Below, in pieces: positions 26,767 through 37,308 of a stretch of DNA of 64,000 nucleotides. The notes beneath the pieces are model-generated. The model was not told the origin of the DNA. It was given only the letters and a program-made list of their open reading frames with translations, and searched no databases. The stretch comes from JBAXEO01 sp963789515. Its GTDB lineage: Bacteria > Actinomycetota > Coriobacteriia > Anaerosomatales > JAAXUF01. The DNA lies in contig CAWBKW010000002.1 of assembly GCA_963789515.1 (NCBI GenBank), forward strand, positions 186,001 to 250,000. Direction: 5' to 3'. How positions within the stretch are numbered: the stretch's first letter is position 1; each line of letters opens with the position of its first letter. The translations under genes and the position numbers were made by a program.

Positions 26767-28236
26767 ATGGCGTCGCCTTCTCACCTGTACGCCACCATCC
26801 TCGCCGGCGGAAGCGGCCAGCGCTTCTGGCCCCTGTCGCGCGAACTGAACCCCAAGCAGCTGCTCTCGATGTTCGGCACCGAGTCGCTCATCGCCGCCGC
26901 CGTCCACCGCATCCTGCCCTTCGCCGAGGGCGGCTCGTCGGTGGTGGTCGCGACCAACGAGCGCCTCTTCGACGAGCTGCGCAACCACCTCACCGCGCAG
27001 CCCGACCCCGAGCTCCACGCGGTGCGCTACATCCAGGAGCCGCTGCCCAAGAACACCGCGCCGGCGATCGCGCTGGCCGCCGCCACCTTCGTCGCCGAGG
27101 ACCCCGACGCGATCATGGTCGTGCTCCCGAGCGACCACCTGCTCGAGGACGGCGAGGTGTGGGCCGACTGCATCAACGCGGCCGCGCGTCGTGGCCGCCG
27201 ACGGCTACCTGGTCACCATCGGGATCGCAGCCCACCCGCGCCGAGACCGGCTACGGCTACATCCGCGCCGCCGAGGCGCTTCCGCAGTTCACGGTAGGCT
27301 CGGCGGTGCCGCACGTCGTCGCCGAGTTCGTCGAGAAGCCCGACGCCGCGCGCGCCGAGCAGTTCGTCGCGTGCGGCGAGTACTACTGGAACGCCGGCAT
27401 CTTCGTGATGAAGGCCGCGCAGGTGCTCGAGGAGCTCGACCGCGCCGGCGGGGCCGAGGCGCAGATCGCCGACGCCGCGCGCTGGATCGCCGCGCAGCCG
27501 CCGAGGACCGCAACGGCGCCGAGGCGCGCGAGCGGTTCGCGGCGCTCGAGTCGCTCTCGATCGACACCGCGGTCATGGAGCGCAGCGACCGGGTCGCGGT
27601 CATCCCGGCGGCGCTCAAGTGGAGCGACGTCGGGTCGCTGCTGGCGCTCGCCGACGTCGCCGAGCCCGATGACGTGCGGCAACGTGCGCATCGGCCGCGG
27701 CGTCGACATCGACTCCAGCAACACCATCGTCTACTCGGGCGACCGTCTCGTGGCGACCATCGGCGTCGAGGACCTCATCATCGTCGACACCACCGACGCG
27801 ACGCTCGTGCTCCCCAAGGAGCGCGCGCAGGACGTGCGGCAGGTGGTCGACGCGCTCAAGGCGATCGGCGCGCCGGAGGTCACGCAGCCCAAGGTCAGCC
27901 TTCGGCCGTGGGGGCTGTGGACGAGCCTGCTGGAGAACCCCAGCTACCAGATCAAGCTCATCGAGGTGAAGCCGGGCTGCCGGCTGAGCCTGCAGAAGCA
28001 TCACCACCGCAGCGAGCACTGGATCGTGGTCAGCGGGACCGCGATGGTGACCCGCGATGCCGAGACGCATCGAGGTCCACGCCAACGAGGGCATCTTCCT
28101 GCCGGTCGGCTGCGTTCACCGGCTCGAGAACGTCGGCAAGGTGCCGCTTGAGCTCATCGAGGTGCAGGTGGGCGAGTACCTGGGCGAGGACGACATCGTG
28201 CGGCTCGAGGACGACTGGGCGCGGGACAGCAAGTAG
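26767..28236 (+). CDS. manC: Mannose-1-phosphate guanylyltransferase / mannose-6-phosphate isomerase (several indels)
   Basis: Makes GDP-mannose, the precursor used by the Gmd proteins and Fcl. The N-terminal GGSGQRFWPLSRELNPKQL and later VEKPDAARAEQFV, YYWNAGIFVMKA and LKWSDVGSL are guanylyltransferase motifs. The C-terminal cupin has GLWTSLLENPSYQIKLIEVK and KHHHRSEHWIVVSGTA, so this is the fused two-domain form (about 485 residues). The family frame requires indels near 27189, 27227, 27493 (-1), 27674 and 28068 (C after ACG). ATG 26767 has AAGGAG upstream. I read it as a whole gene with consensus errors. Confidence 0.87.
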
Positions 28237-28276
28237 CCTGTGCCCTGCGTCGGGCGAAGGAACGAGGAGCGCATCG

Positions 28277-29246
28277 ATGTCGTTCTGGGCTGACAAGCGG
28301 GTGTGCGTGACGGGCGGGGCCGGGTTCCTCGGCGGGTTCGTCGTCGAGGAGCTTGAGCGAAGCGGAGCCGGGCACGTCTTCGTGCCGCGGCACGCCGAAT
28401 ACGACCTCACCAAGCGCGAGGACGTCGTTCGCATGCTCGCGGACTCCCGGCCCGACGTGGTGATCCACCTCGCCGCGGTCGTCGGCGGCATCGGCGCCAA
28501 CATGGCCAATCCCGGAAGCTACTTCTACGAGAACGCCATCATGGGCATCGAGCTGATCGAGGAGTCGCGCCTCGCCGGCGTGGACAAGTTCGTCGCGCTC
28601 GGCACCATCTGCGCCTACCCCAAGTTCGCGCCGATCCCGTTTCGCGAGGAAGACCTGTGGGACGGCTATCCCGAGGAGACCAACGCGCCCTACGGCCTGG
28701 CCAAGAAGATGATGCTCGTGCAGTGCCAGGCGTACCGGCAGGAGTACGGCTTCGACGGCATCTTCCTGCTGCCGGTCAACCTCTACGGCCCGCGCGACAA
28801 CTTCGACCTCGAGTCGAGCCACGTCATCCCGGCGATGATCCGCAAGATGATCGCGGCGCGCGACGCGGGCGAGACCGTCGTGCTCTGGGGCGACGGCTCG
28901 GCCACGCGCGAGTTCCTCTACGTCGAGGACTGCGCGCGGGCGATCGTGCTCGCCGCCGAGCGCTACGACGGCGCCGAGCCGGTCAACCTGGGAGCCGGCT
29001 GGGAGATCTCGATCAAGGACCTCGCCGAGCTCATCGCCAAGCACGTGGGCTACGAGGGCGAGATCGTCTGGGACACGAGCAAGCCCAACGGCCAGCCGCG
29101 CCGCAAGCTCGACGTGAGCCGGGCCTCGCGAGTACTTCGGCTTCGAGGCCGAGGTGCCCTTCGACGAGGGCATCGAGCGCACCGTCGCGTGGTGGGAAGC
29201 CAACCGCGAGGGCTACGACGCGCGCAACGCGAGCCACCACATCTAG
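28277..29246 (+). CDS. fcl: GDP-L-fucose synthase (one indel)
   Basis: Epimerises and reduces GDP-4-keto-6-deoxymannose to GDP-L-fucose. The cofactor site is VTGGAGFLGGFVVEEL, the catalytic region has GTICAYPKFA and YGLAKKMMLVQCQAYRQ, and VNLYGPRDNFDLESSHVIPA is characteristic. An extra T at about 29126 breaks the last 40 residues; dropping it gives REYFGFEAEVPFDEGIERTV and a stop at 29246, about 322 residues. It follows manC by 40 bases. Confidence 0.9.
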
Positions 29247-29287
29247 GCGCTCGGCAGACGATTCCTGACAGGACGGTGGTAGCGCAC

Positions 29288-29809
29288 GTGGCGGGCACTC
29301 CGGCTCCGGGCGGCACGCTCGGCGGGCTCTACGACCGCCACGGCGAGAAGCTGCGCTACCTGCTGGTCGGTGTCTGGAACACGGCGCTCGGCTACGTCGT
29401 GTTCCTGCTCGCGCTCAAGTACCTCGGCCCGCCGCTTCAGGCGCTGTCGGGCAGCCCGGGGCTGCTCGGCTGGATCGGTCACTACTACTACCTCGTGCTG
29501 CAGTGGGCGGTGTGGGTGGTGATGGTCGTGAACAGCACGGTGACCATGAAGTACTTCGCGTTCAGGTCGAAGGGCCGGCTGCTGCACCAGATCGGCCGCG
29601 CGTACCTCGTCTACCTGCCCGCGCAGGGCATCTCGTCGGTGATCCTGTGGTTCACGGTCAAGGTGCTCGGCCTGTCTCCGGCGATCGGGCAGCTCGTCAC
29701 CATCGTGATCGCGACGGTGTTCAGCTACCTCGGCCACAAGTACTTCACGTTCCGCGTCCCGCTCGAGGTGGGCGAGGTCCCGCCGCAGGACCTCATCGAA
29801 CGCAGCTAG
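29288..29809 (+). CDS. GtrA-family membrane protein
   Basis: Protein of about 173 residues with four membrane segments, of the GtrA family thought to help move polyprenyl-linked sugars across the membrane. Typical elements are KLRYLLVGVWNTALGYVVFL at the start of helix one and YLGHKYFTFRVPL at the end. GTG 29288 and GTG 29276 are both possible starts. It follows fcl and faces the convergent acyltransferase gene. Confidence 0.82.
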   Translation: MAGTPAPGGTLGGLYDRHGEKLRYLLVGVWNTALGYVVFLLALKYLGPPLQALSGSPGLLGWIGHYYYLVLQWAVWVVMVVNSTVTMKYFAFRSKGRLLHQIGRAYLVYLPAQGISSVILWFTVKVLGLSPAIGQLVTIVIATVFSYLGHKYFTFRVPLEVGEVPPQDLIERS

Positions 29810-29820
29810 GCCCAGCCGGC

Positions 29821-31023
29821 TCAGTGTGCCGCAGCCTCCGAGCGCAGGGGTGCGGCCGGGGCCGGGTCGCTCGGCTCGGGTGGAACGTCGCCTTCGGCGG
29901 CGAACTCGTCCTCGGGGCCGTCGGGGCCGCGCTTGGCGGTCGGTCTCTTCCACTGGCCGAGCAGCAGTCCGCGCACGACGGGGATGCTCTCGAGCACCAG
30001 TGTGAGCCCGATCGAGATGCTCAGTGAGAGGGCGAACATCGCGACCCAGTTGGTAACGCCGAGGGCGAAGAGGCCCACCTGCAGTATCTGGTGGATGGCG
30101 TAGATGCCCAGCGTGCGCCGACCGAGCCAGGCTTGCCAGTCCATGAGCCTCCCGCTCCACCCGCTGTAGAGCGCCGTCAGCGCAACGATGGCGGCGAAGG
30201 AGGAGGCGTAGCGGACGAACACCGGGCCGATGAAGTTGGTGATCTGGTCGGAGCGCCGGATGTGCCACGTGCGGTGCATGAACGCGGCGGCCGTCTTCGC
30301 CGTGTGCGAGACCCAGCCCATGTCCGGTCGCCAGATCGGCCCCCGTGCCAGGAGGAGCACCGCGAACGCCGCCAGGCTGAGACCGGCGATCAGGTAGCGC
30401 CGCGACTTGACCGCGTCGGTCTTCTCGGCGAGCAGGTAGCCGCCGACGAAGAACGGATAGATGTACGTCACGTCGCCTACGCCCAGGAAGTGGGACCCGC
30501 CGAGCGGGGAGGCGCTCAGCGCGACAGCGCCCAGCGCGGTCGCCGCGAGAATCCACTTCGAGAACGGCAGGCGCTGGATCACGATCAGCAGGAGGTAGCA
30601 CTCGAAGAGCGCGTAGAGGTACCAGAGGCCGCCCCACGGGTTAGCAGCCGCCGTTCGGAGCCCGCGGAGCAGGCCATCGAGCACGATCGGCCGCGCCGTG
30701 AGCACGTAGTACACGACCACCCATGCGAAATACGGCACCATCAGGCCGAGGAAGCGCGATCGGATCTGCCCCAGGGCCGGAGACAGCTTCGGGCGCCAGG
30801 AGACCAGGCCGCTGACGAAAGCGAAGAGCGGCATGTGGAACGCGTAGACGATGTTGAGGAGGGGATTGAATGCGATCGCGTCGGAGACCCAGTGGCCGTC
30901 CGAGAGCATCGTGAGCCCGGGTCCCGCGTGATAGACCCACGCCACCGAGACGATCGAGTGGCCGAGCACCACGAGGACGATAGCGAGGCCGCGCAGGGAG
31001 TCGGCCGAGGTGTTGCGCTTCAA
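29821..31023 (-). CDS. Acyltransferase-3 family membrane O-acyltransferase
   Basis: Polytopic protein of about 400 residues that probably acetylates a surface sugar. The N-terminus SADSLRGLAIVLVVLGHS holds the family Arg and catalytic His; AFHMPLFAFVSGL and RSRFLGLMVPYFAWVV follow, with about ten membrane helices. It ends in a Glu/Pro/Ala-rich cytoplasmic tail of about 50 residues. TTG 31023 is chosen because GAAAGG lies just upstream and the protein then begins at the family start; ATG 31077 is the alternative. Confidence 0.8.
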   Translation of the reverse strand: MKRNTSADSLRGLAIVLVVLGHSIVSVAWVYHAGPGLTMLSDGHWVSDAIAFNPLLNIVYAFHMPLFAFVSGLVSWRPKLSPALGQIRSRFLGLMVPYFAWVVVYYVLTARPIVLDGLLRGLRTAAANPWGGLWYLYALFECYLLLIVIQRLPFSKWILAATALGAVALSASPLGGSHFLGVGDVTYIYPFFVGGYLLAEKTDAVKSRRYLIAGLSLAAFAVLLLARGPIWRPDMGWVSHTAKTAAAFMHRTWHIRRSDQITNFIGPVFVRYASSFAAIVALTALYSGWSGRLMDWQAWLGRRTLGIYAIHQILQVGLFALGVTNWVAMFALSLSISIGLTLVLESIPVVRGLLLGQWKRPTAKRGPDGPEDEFAAEGDVPPEPSDPAPAAPLRSEAAAH

Positions 31024-31265
31024 GGAAGCCTTTCGACGGGCCCACGGTGAGGCGTTTCCGATGCGCCAGCATAGCATCAACTGCGGGGCTCGAGCCTCGG
31101 TTCGCGGCGTGGCCGAGGGCTGCAAAGGAGCGTCTTCGGTAGCGAGCGCACCCGTGCTCAGGTATCGTTGCGGTGCTCGTGCGTGTGACGACAACACAGC
31201 CGGAGCGGAGCGCGAAGCAGCCGAGCTTCCGAGATGCCCAACCCTCGACACCAGGGGCGGTCCAT

Positions 31266-32038
31266 ATGAAGACAGTCATCCTTGCCGGAGGACTCGGCAC
31301 CCGACTTGCCGAGGAGACCGGCGTCAAGCCCAAGCCCATGGTCGAGATCGGCGGACAGCCGATCCTCTGGCATGTCATGAAGCACTACTCGGAGCACGGC
31401 TTCAACGAGTTCGTGGTCGCGCTGGGCTACAAGGGCGAGATGATCAAGCGGTACTTCCTCGACTACTATCCGCTCTTCGGGGACCTGACCATCGACCTGT
31501 GCGACCGGCGAAGTCACCGCCGACAACAGCGAGTGCGAACCGTGGGTCGTCCACCTCGTCGACACGGGCGCCGCAAGCATGACCGGCGGCAGGGTGTTGC
31601 GGCTGCGTAAGACGCTCGGCGACGAGCCGTTCATGCTCACCTACGGTGACGGCGTGTCCAACGTGGACCTGACGGCGTTGCTCGAGTTCCACCGGTCTCA
31701 CGGCAAGCTCGCGACGGTCACTGCCGTCCGCCCACCGTCGAGGTTCGGCGGCCTGGTGTTCGAGGGCGACGGCATCGCCGAGTTCACCGAGAAGCCCCAG
31801 ATCGGCGAAGGGTGGATCAACGGTGGCTTCATGGTCTTCGAGCCGGGCGTCTTCGACTACATCGCCGGATGACTCCACGGTGCTCGAGAAGGACGTACTT
31901 GAGACGCTCGCAGGGAAGGGCCAGCTGATGGCGTACCGGCATGAAGGGTTCTGGCAGTGCATGGACACGATCCGGGACCTTCAACTGCTGCAGAGTCTCT
32001 GGAAGGAGGGCAGGGCCGAATGGAAGACCTGGGAATGA
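31266..32038 (+). CDS. rfbF: Glucose-1-phosphate cytidylyltransferase (two indels)
   Basis: Makes CDP-glucose. The family start VILAGGLGTRLAEETGVKPK is followed by MVEIGGQPILWHVMKHYSEHG, GYKGEMIKRYFLDY, LTYGDGVSNVDL and GGFMVFEPGVFDYI. Extra bases at about 31500 (T) and 31869 (A) split it; removing them yields about 256 residues ending AEWKTWE. The stop overlaps the rfbG start (ATGA). It begins a five-gene CDP-sugar operon. Confidence 0.9.
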
Positions 32039-33028
32039 GCGCGGAGTCGAAGAAGTTCTGGCTTGACCGGCCCACCTTCGTGACCGGTGCCACCGGCCTG
32101 GTCGGCGGGTGGCTCGTGAGGCGGCTCGTCGGCGCTCGGCGCTGACGTGACGTGTCTGGTCCGCGACTGGGTCCCCGAAAGCGAGCTCGTGCGCTCGGGG
32201 CTGATCGAGTCGACCAACGTCGTGCGTGGCGACCTGCGCGATCAGGCGGTGCTGGAGCGGGTGCTCGGCGAGTACGAGACCGACACCGTCATCAACCTGG
32301 CTGCGCAGACCATCGTGGGCATCGCGAACCGCAATCCCGTCTCGACCTTCGAGACCAACATCGCCGGCACCTGGGCGCTGCTGGAGGCGTGCCGGCGGAG
32401 CCCGCAGGTCAAGCAGATCGTCATGGCATCGTCGGACAAGGCGTACGGCGAGCACGAAACGCTGCCCTACACCGAGGACTTCGCGCTGCAGGGGCGGCAT
32501 CCGTACGACGTGAGCAAGTCCTGCGGCGACCTCATCACGCAGGCCTACGCGCAGACCTACGGCCTGCCGGTGGGCATCACGCGCTGCGGCAACTTCTACG
32601 GAGGCGGGGACCTGAACTGGAACCGCCTCGTGCCCGGGACGATCCGCTCGGTGCTGCGCGGCCAACCGCCGGTGATCCGTTCGGACGGCCGGTACGTTCG
32701 GGACTACTTCTACGTCGAGGACGGCGCGGCGGCCTACCTGCTGCTCGCCGAGAAGATGGCGGCCAACCCGGAGCTCCACGGACAGGCGTTCAACTTCTCC
32801 AACGAGAGCCAGGTCACCGTGCTGGAGCTCGCCGACAAGATCCTCGGCCTCATGGGTTCCGACCTGCGTCCCGAGGTGCGCAACGAGGCGACCAACGAGA
32901 TCAGGGACCAGTACCTCAGCGCCGACAAGGCGCGCGAGCTGCTCGACTGGGAGCCGATGTTCACGCTCGATCAGGGTCTCGAGCGGACGATCGCGTGGTA
33001 CCGGGACGCGCTGGGAGACGCACTGTGA
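32035..33028 (+). CDS. rfbG: CDP-glucose 4,6-dehydratase (one indel)
   Basis: Converts CDP-glucose to CDP-4-keto-6-deoxyglucose. About 330 residues with a Rossmann start TFVTGATGLVGGWLVRRLV, a MASSDKAYGEH segment with YDVSKSCGDLI carrying the catalytic Tyr and Lys, and NFYGGGDLNWNRLVPGTIR, which is typical of RfbG. A +1 base at about 32131 breaks the frame after RRLV. It is co-transcribed with rfbF and the C-methyltransferase. No RfbH 3-dehydratase is present, so the 3-deoxy route is not taken. Confidence 0.9.
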
Positions 33029-34306
33029 GCACGACGACGGAATGCCGCTCGTGTGGCGCAACCGGCCTGATGCCCGTCCTCTCGTTGGGGGAGACGCCAC
33101 TGGCAAACTCGCTGCTCACGCGCGAGCAGGTCTCGGAACCCGAGCCGACGTTCCCGCTCGACCTCGTGTTCTGCCCGGCCTGCTCGCTGGTCCAGATCAC
33201 CGAGTCCGTTCCCCCCGAGGACCTCTTCGGGGACTACCTGTACTTCTCTTCGTTCTCCGACACGATGCTGCAGTCCGCCTCGGCCATCGCCGAGAGGCTC
33301 GTGCGCGAGCGCGGTCTGGGCAGCGACAGCCTGGTGGTCGAGGTCGCGAGCAACGACGGCTACCTGCTGCAGTACTACGCCGAGGCGGGCGTGCCGGTCC
33401 TGGGGATCGAGCCCGCGGCCAACATCGCGGCGGTCGCCGAGGCCGAGCGCGGCATCCCGACGCTGGTGGAGTTCTTCGGCGAGGAGCTGGCGGGGCGTCT
33501 GGTCGACGAGGGCAGGCGCGCCGACGTCATCCACGCCAACAACGTGCTGGCGCACGTGCCCGACCTCAACGGTGTTGTCGAGGGCTTCTCGCAGCTGCTC
33601 AAGCCCACCGGCGTCGTCGTGGTCGAGGCGCCCTACCTGGTGGACTTCATCGACCGCATCGAGTTCGACACCATCTACCACGAGCACCTGTGCTACTTCT
33701 CGCTCACCGCGCTGAATACGCTGTTCGCCCGTCACGGGCTGACCATCGTCGATGTGGAGCGGCTCCCGATCCACGGAGGCTCGCTGCGGGTCTTCGCGAG
33801 TCCCACCGCGCCGACGAGCGCACCGCCGGCCGAGCGCTCGCAGCGTGTCGTCGATCTGCTCGCCGAGGAGGCCGCATGGGGCGCGGGCGACTTCGCCGTG
33901 TACGCTGGCTTCGCCGACTCGGTCTCCAGCCTGCGTGCCGAACTGCGTGCGCTTCTTGGCGAGCTCAAGGCGCAGGGCAAGACGATCGCCGCCTACGGGG
34001 CTTCGGCCAAGGGCAGCACGCTGCTGAACTACTGCGGCATCGGCAGCGACACACTCGACTTCGTCGTCGACCGCAGCACGGTGAAGCAGGGCCTCTTCAC
34101 TCCCGGGACGCACCTGCCGATACTCGCTCCGACGCACCTGCTCGACGCGATGCCGGACTACGTGTTGCTGCTCACCTGGAACTTCGCCGACGAGATCCTG
34201 CGCCAGCAGGCCGAGTATCTGGAACAGGGGCGGCAAGTTCATCGTTCCGGTGCCGACACCGACGATCGTCGATGGCCTCCGCGAGCCGGGGAGCGAGGGT
34301 TCGTAG
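33025..34306 (+). CDS. Sugar C-methyltransferase, NovU/TylC3-like (one indel)
   Basis: SAM-dependent enzyme that should methylate a carbon of the CDP-4-ketohexose, probably C3. The N-terminal zinc-binding part has CRSCGATGL and FCPACSLVQI. The SAM domain shows VVEVASNDGYLLQYY and VVVVEAPYLVDF, then a YHEHLCYFS motif typical of this family. The C-terminal domain has AYGASAKGSTLLNYCGI. A +1 C at about 34231 separates the last 25 residues (GGKFIVPVPTPTIVDGL). It overlaps rfbG by 4 bases. About 426 residues. Confidence 0.87.
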
Positions 34307-34308
34307 GC

Positions 34309-34845
34309 GTGCTCTTCCACGAGACACCCCTTGCAGGCGCTACGGTCCTCGAGCCGCAGCCCTCGCGCGATGAGCGGGGCTACTTCGCGCGGGTCTGGTG
34401 TGCTGAGGAGCTCGCAGAGCGTGGCATGGAGTCGGCGTGGGTGCAGTCGAGCGTCTCCTTCAACGAGAAGGCACTCACCCTCAGGGGCCTCCACTACCAG
34501 GTCGAGCCGCACACCGAGGTCAAGCTGGTGCGATGCACGTCTGGCGCCGTGTTCGACGTCATCGTCGACATTCGGGAGGCCTCTGCCACCTATCGGCGGT
34601 GGTTCTCGATCGAGCTGACTGCCGAGAACAACCTCGTACTCTATGTGCCGGCCGGGTTCGCCCATGGTTTCCTCACGCTGCAGGACCGCTCGGTGGTGGA
34701 GTATCACATGTCGGAGCCCCATCATCCCGACGCCGCACGGGGTGCGCGTTGGGACGATCCGGCGTTCGGCATCGACTGGCCGTCGACGCCTTCGGTCATG
34801 AGCGAGCGCGACCGCACCTGGGCGGACTTCGGGGTACCCCGATGA
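34309..34845 (+). CDS. Nucleotide-sugar 3,5-epimerase, RmlC-like
   Basis: Cupin epimerase of 178 residues. The motifs are QPSRDERGYFARVWC, VQSSVSFNEKALTLRGLHYQ with the catalytic His, VKLVRCTSGAVFDVIVDIR and the YVPAGFAHGFLTL signature. It lies in the rfbF-rfbG operon between the C-methyltransferase and a reductase, so its substrate is probably a CDP-4-keto-6-deoxy-C-methylhexose rather than the dTDP sugar. A separate rmlC sits in the rml cluster at 48.2 kb. Confidence 0.88.
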   Translation: MLFHETPLAGATVLEPQPSRDERGYFARVWCAEELAERGMESAWVQSSVSFNEKALTLRGLHYQVEPHTEVKLVRCTSGAVFDVIVDIREASATYRRWFSIELTAENNLVLYVPAGFAHGFLTLQDRSVVEYHMSEPHHPDAARGARWDDPAFGIDWPSTPSVMSERDRTWADFGVPR

Positions 34846-35775
34846 GCCGCGTGCTCGTCACCGGCGCATCCGGCTTCATCGGCTCGCACTGCGTCCCGCT
34901 GCTGGTCGAGGCGGGCTACGACGTACACGGGGTCGTACCGGAAGGCGTCGAGCCTCCAGGCCGGCGGCGTCACGTGGCACACGGCCGACCTCCTCGAGCG
35001 CGATCAGGTGCAGCGGCTGGTGGGCGAGGTGCGTCCGACGCACCTGCTGCACCTGGCCTGGTTCGTCGCCCCGGGCGAGTTCTGGAGGTCGCCGGAGAAC
35101 CTGCGCTGGCTGCAGGCCGGGCTCGATCTTGCACGTTCGTTCGCGGATGCCGGCGGCGAGCGCTCCGTGATGGCCGGGACCTGCGTCGAGTACGCGCCGT
35201 CGGACGAACCGCTGGGCGAGGGCGTCACCCCGATACGGCCAACCACGCTCTACGGCGCCTGCAAGGCCGCCTTGCATCTCTCGTCGTCTTCGTACTTCGA
35301 AGAGCGGGGTGTGAGCCATGCATGGGGGCACATCTTCTATCTCTACGGCCCGCGGGAGCATCCCAGCCGCCTCGTGCCGTCGGTGATCAGCGCCTTGAGC
35401 GAGGGGACGGCGTTCGTCTGCCAACACCCCCATGACGTGCGGGACTTCCTGCACGTCGAGGATGTGGCCGGGGCATTCGTCGCCCTGCTCGGCTCCGAGG
35501 TCGAAGGTGATGTGAACATCGCATCCGGCGAGCCGACGACCGTCGGGGAACTGGTGGCGACGCTGGCCGAGGTGATGGGCCGGCCCGACCTGGTCGACTG
35601 CAGCGCGGTTGCGCCCGAGGGGTCACGCATCGTCGGGGACACCACGCGTCTGCGCCGAGAAGTCGGGTGGGTTCCGCGATTCGACCTGGACAGCGGCCTT
35701 GCGGCCACGATCGGCTCGTGGACGCAGGAGCATCGGCCGGGCAGTCCCGCCCCGCGGGAGGGCGAGACGCCGTGA
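34842..35775 (+). CDS. NAD-dependent epimerase/4-ketoreductase for the CDP-sugar branch (one indel)
   Basis: Extended short-chain dehydrogenase of about 310 residues. The cofactor motif is VTGASGFIGSHCVPLL; VMAGTCVEYAP, TTLYGACKAALHLSS (catalytic Tyr/Lys) and IFYLYGPREHPSRLVPSVI follow. A +1 A at 34937 breaks the frame after VHGVV. It overlaps the epimerase by 4 bases and is followed by a 4-base overlap into the next gene. It probably performs the final 4-reduction of the CDP-linked methylhexose. Confidence 0.85.
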
Positions 35776-37298
35776 CCCGCCCGGCCAACCGGCGCTGGCG
35801 GCGAGCCGCCTTCTGGCTGCGCTATCAGGTCGAGGTCGCCAAGCGGGTGCGCCGGCGCAGGAGACGTACATCGATGGAGCCGGTGGTCGCCGTCGTCTAC
35901 GTGTATCCGATCGCCGGGCACGCCGAGCACGACTTCAGCGCACGACGCTTCGTCTCCACCTACCGCGACTTCCCGCCGCTGGGTGACCACAGGCTGCACG
36001 TGGTCTTCAACGGCGCCGCGCCTTCAGCTGACAACCTCGCCGTCTTCGACGGCCTCGACATCGAGGTCCACCGCCACGACAACACCGGCTGGGACATCGG
36101 CGCGTTCCAGATGGCCGCCCGGGAGATCGATTGCGACCTCATCGTGTGCCTAGGGACCAACAGCCACTTCAAGCGCGCAGGATGGCTCCGTCGGATGATC
36201 GAGTCGGTCGAAGCGCACGGCGACGGGCTGTACGGGTCGTCGGCCTCCTACGAACGTGACCCTCACATCCGGACGACCGCGTTCTGGTGTGACCCCATGC
36301 TGATCCGCGCGTATCCCAAGCAGGTGCGCACCTTCGACGACCGCTACGAGTTCGAAGCGAGTCCCTCGTCCATCACCCGACTCGCGGAGCACGTGGGGCT
36401 CGGCTGCTGGTTCGTCACGTGGGACGGTGAGTACCCGAAGCCGGAATGGCGGACTCCACCCAATATCTTCCGCAGGGGGGACCAGAGCAACTCGTTGGTG
36501 TTCGACCGCTACTTCGAGGTGTTTGACGCATTGGACTCGGAGATGCGAGAGGCTCACGCCTCCGCTGCTGATTCCTGGGAGGCGGGAGCGCACGAGCCAG
36601 TGCGGGCCGCCGCACCCCCGCGAGGGCTTCGTCGCCTGAAGAGACTCTTCACGTCGAGGATCGTGGCCGCCGCTGACGGCCGAGGCGAGCAAGGCGGCGA
36701 GTCGACGGACGATGGCATGGTCATCTACCGGCAGTCGCCGGCAGCCCACAACTGGTGCAGGGGCAGTGGCATCGAGATAGGCGCCGCCGCTCACAACCCG
36801 TTCGGACTGAAGACCCTCAACATCGACATCACCGACGAGGGTGAAGGTCAGCTCGAGCAGATGCGCATGTGCGGTCAGGTCGCGCGGGTCGACATCGTCG
36901 CTCCGGGCGACGATCTGCCTCTGCCGGACGGAAGCCAGGACTTCGTCGTGTCGTCGCATGTCCTCGAGCACTTCGGCGACCCGATCGGCGCGCTCCTCGA
37001 ATGGGATCGGGTGACGCGGCCCGGCGGTGCCATCTACATGATCGTGCCCCACAAGGAGCGGACGTTCGACAAGGACCGTGAGCGCACGACGCTTGCGCAC
37101 CTGATCGCCGATCACGAGCAAGGCACGGTGAGCACCGACATCTGGGAACACCAGCACGCATGGGTGACCGAGGACGTGGTCGAACTCGTCGAGTGGATGA
37201 TGCGCGAGACGTACGTCAACTGGCGCATTGCCGAGGTCCAGGACGTCGACGACAAGGTGGGCAACGGCTTCGCGATCGCCCTCGTGAAGGGGCCGTAG
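35772..37298 (+). CDS. Two-domain protein: RgpF/DUF-type glycosyltransferase-like plus SAM methyltransferase
   Basis: Protein of 508 residues. The N-terminal half (about 35-270) has VVAVVYVYPIAG, VVFNGA and the GWDIGAFQMAAREIDCDLI segment, resembling rhamnan-synthesis F-type glycosyl-processing proteins. A variable linker (about 265-310, Arg/Ala/Glu-rich) leads to a C-terminal class I methyltransferase part: IEIGAAAHNPFGL, VVSSHVLEHFGDPIGALLEW and RVTRPGGAIYMIVPH. GTG 35772 overlaps the reductase stop. The frame is intact. A fusion that both builds and methylates a sugar is likely but unproven. Confidence 0.7.
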   Translation: MTRPANRRWRRAAFWLRYQVEVAKRVRRRRRRTSMEPVVAVVYVYPIAGHAEHDFSARRFVSTYRDFPPLGDHRLHVVFNGAAPSADNLAVFDGLDIEVHRHDNTGWDIGAFQMAAREIDCDLIVCLGTNSHFKRAGWLRRMIESVEAHGDGLYGSSASYERDPHIRTTAFWCDPMLIRAYPKQVRTFDDRYEFEASPSSITRLAEHVGLGCWFVTWDGEYPKPEWRTPPNIFRRGDQSNSLVFDRYFEVFDALDSEMREAHASAADSWEAGAHEPVRAAAPPRGLRRLKRLFTSRIVAAADGRGEQGGESTDDGMVIYRQSPAAHNWCRGSGIEIGAAAHNPFGLKTLNIDITDEGEGQLEQMRMCGQVARVDIVAPGDDLPLPDGSQDFVVSSHVLEHFGDPIGALLEWDRVTRPGGAIYMIVPHKERTFDKDRERTTLAHLIADHEQGTVSTDIWEHQHAWVTEDVVELVEWMMRETYVNWRIAEVQDVDDKVGNGFAIALVKGP

Positions 37299-37308
37299 TC
37301 CGGAGATC

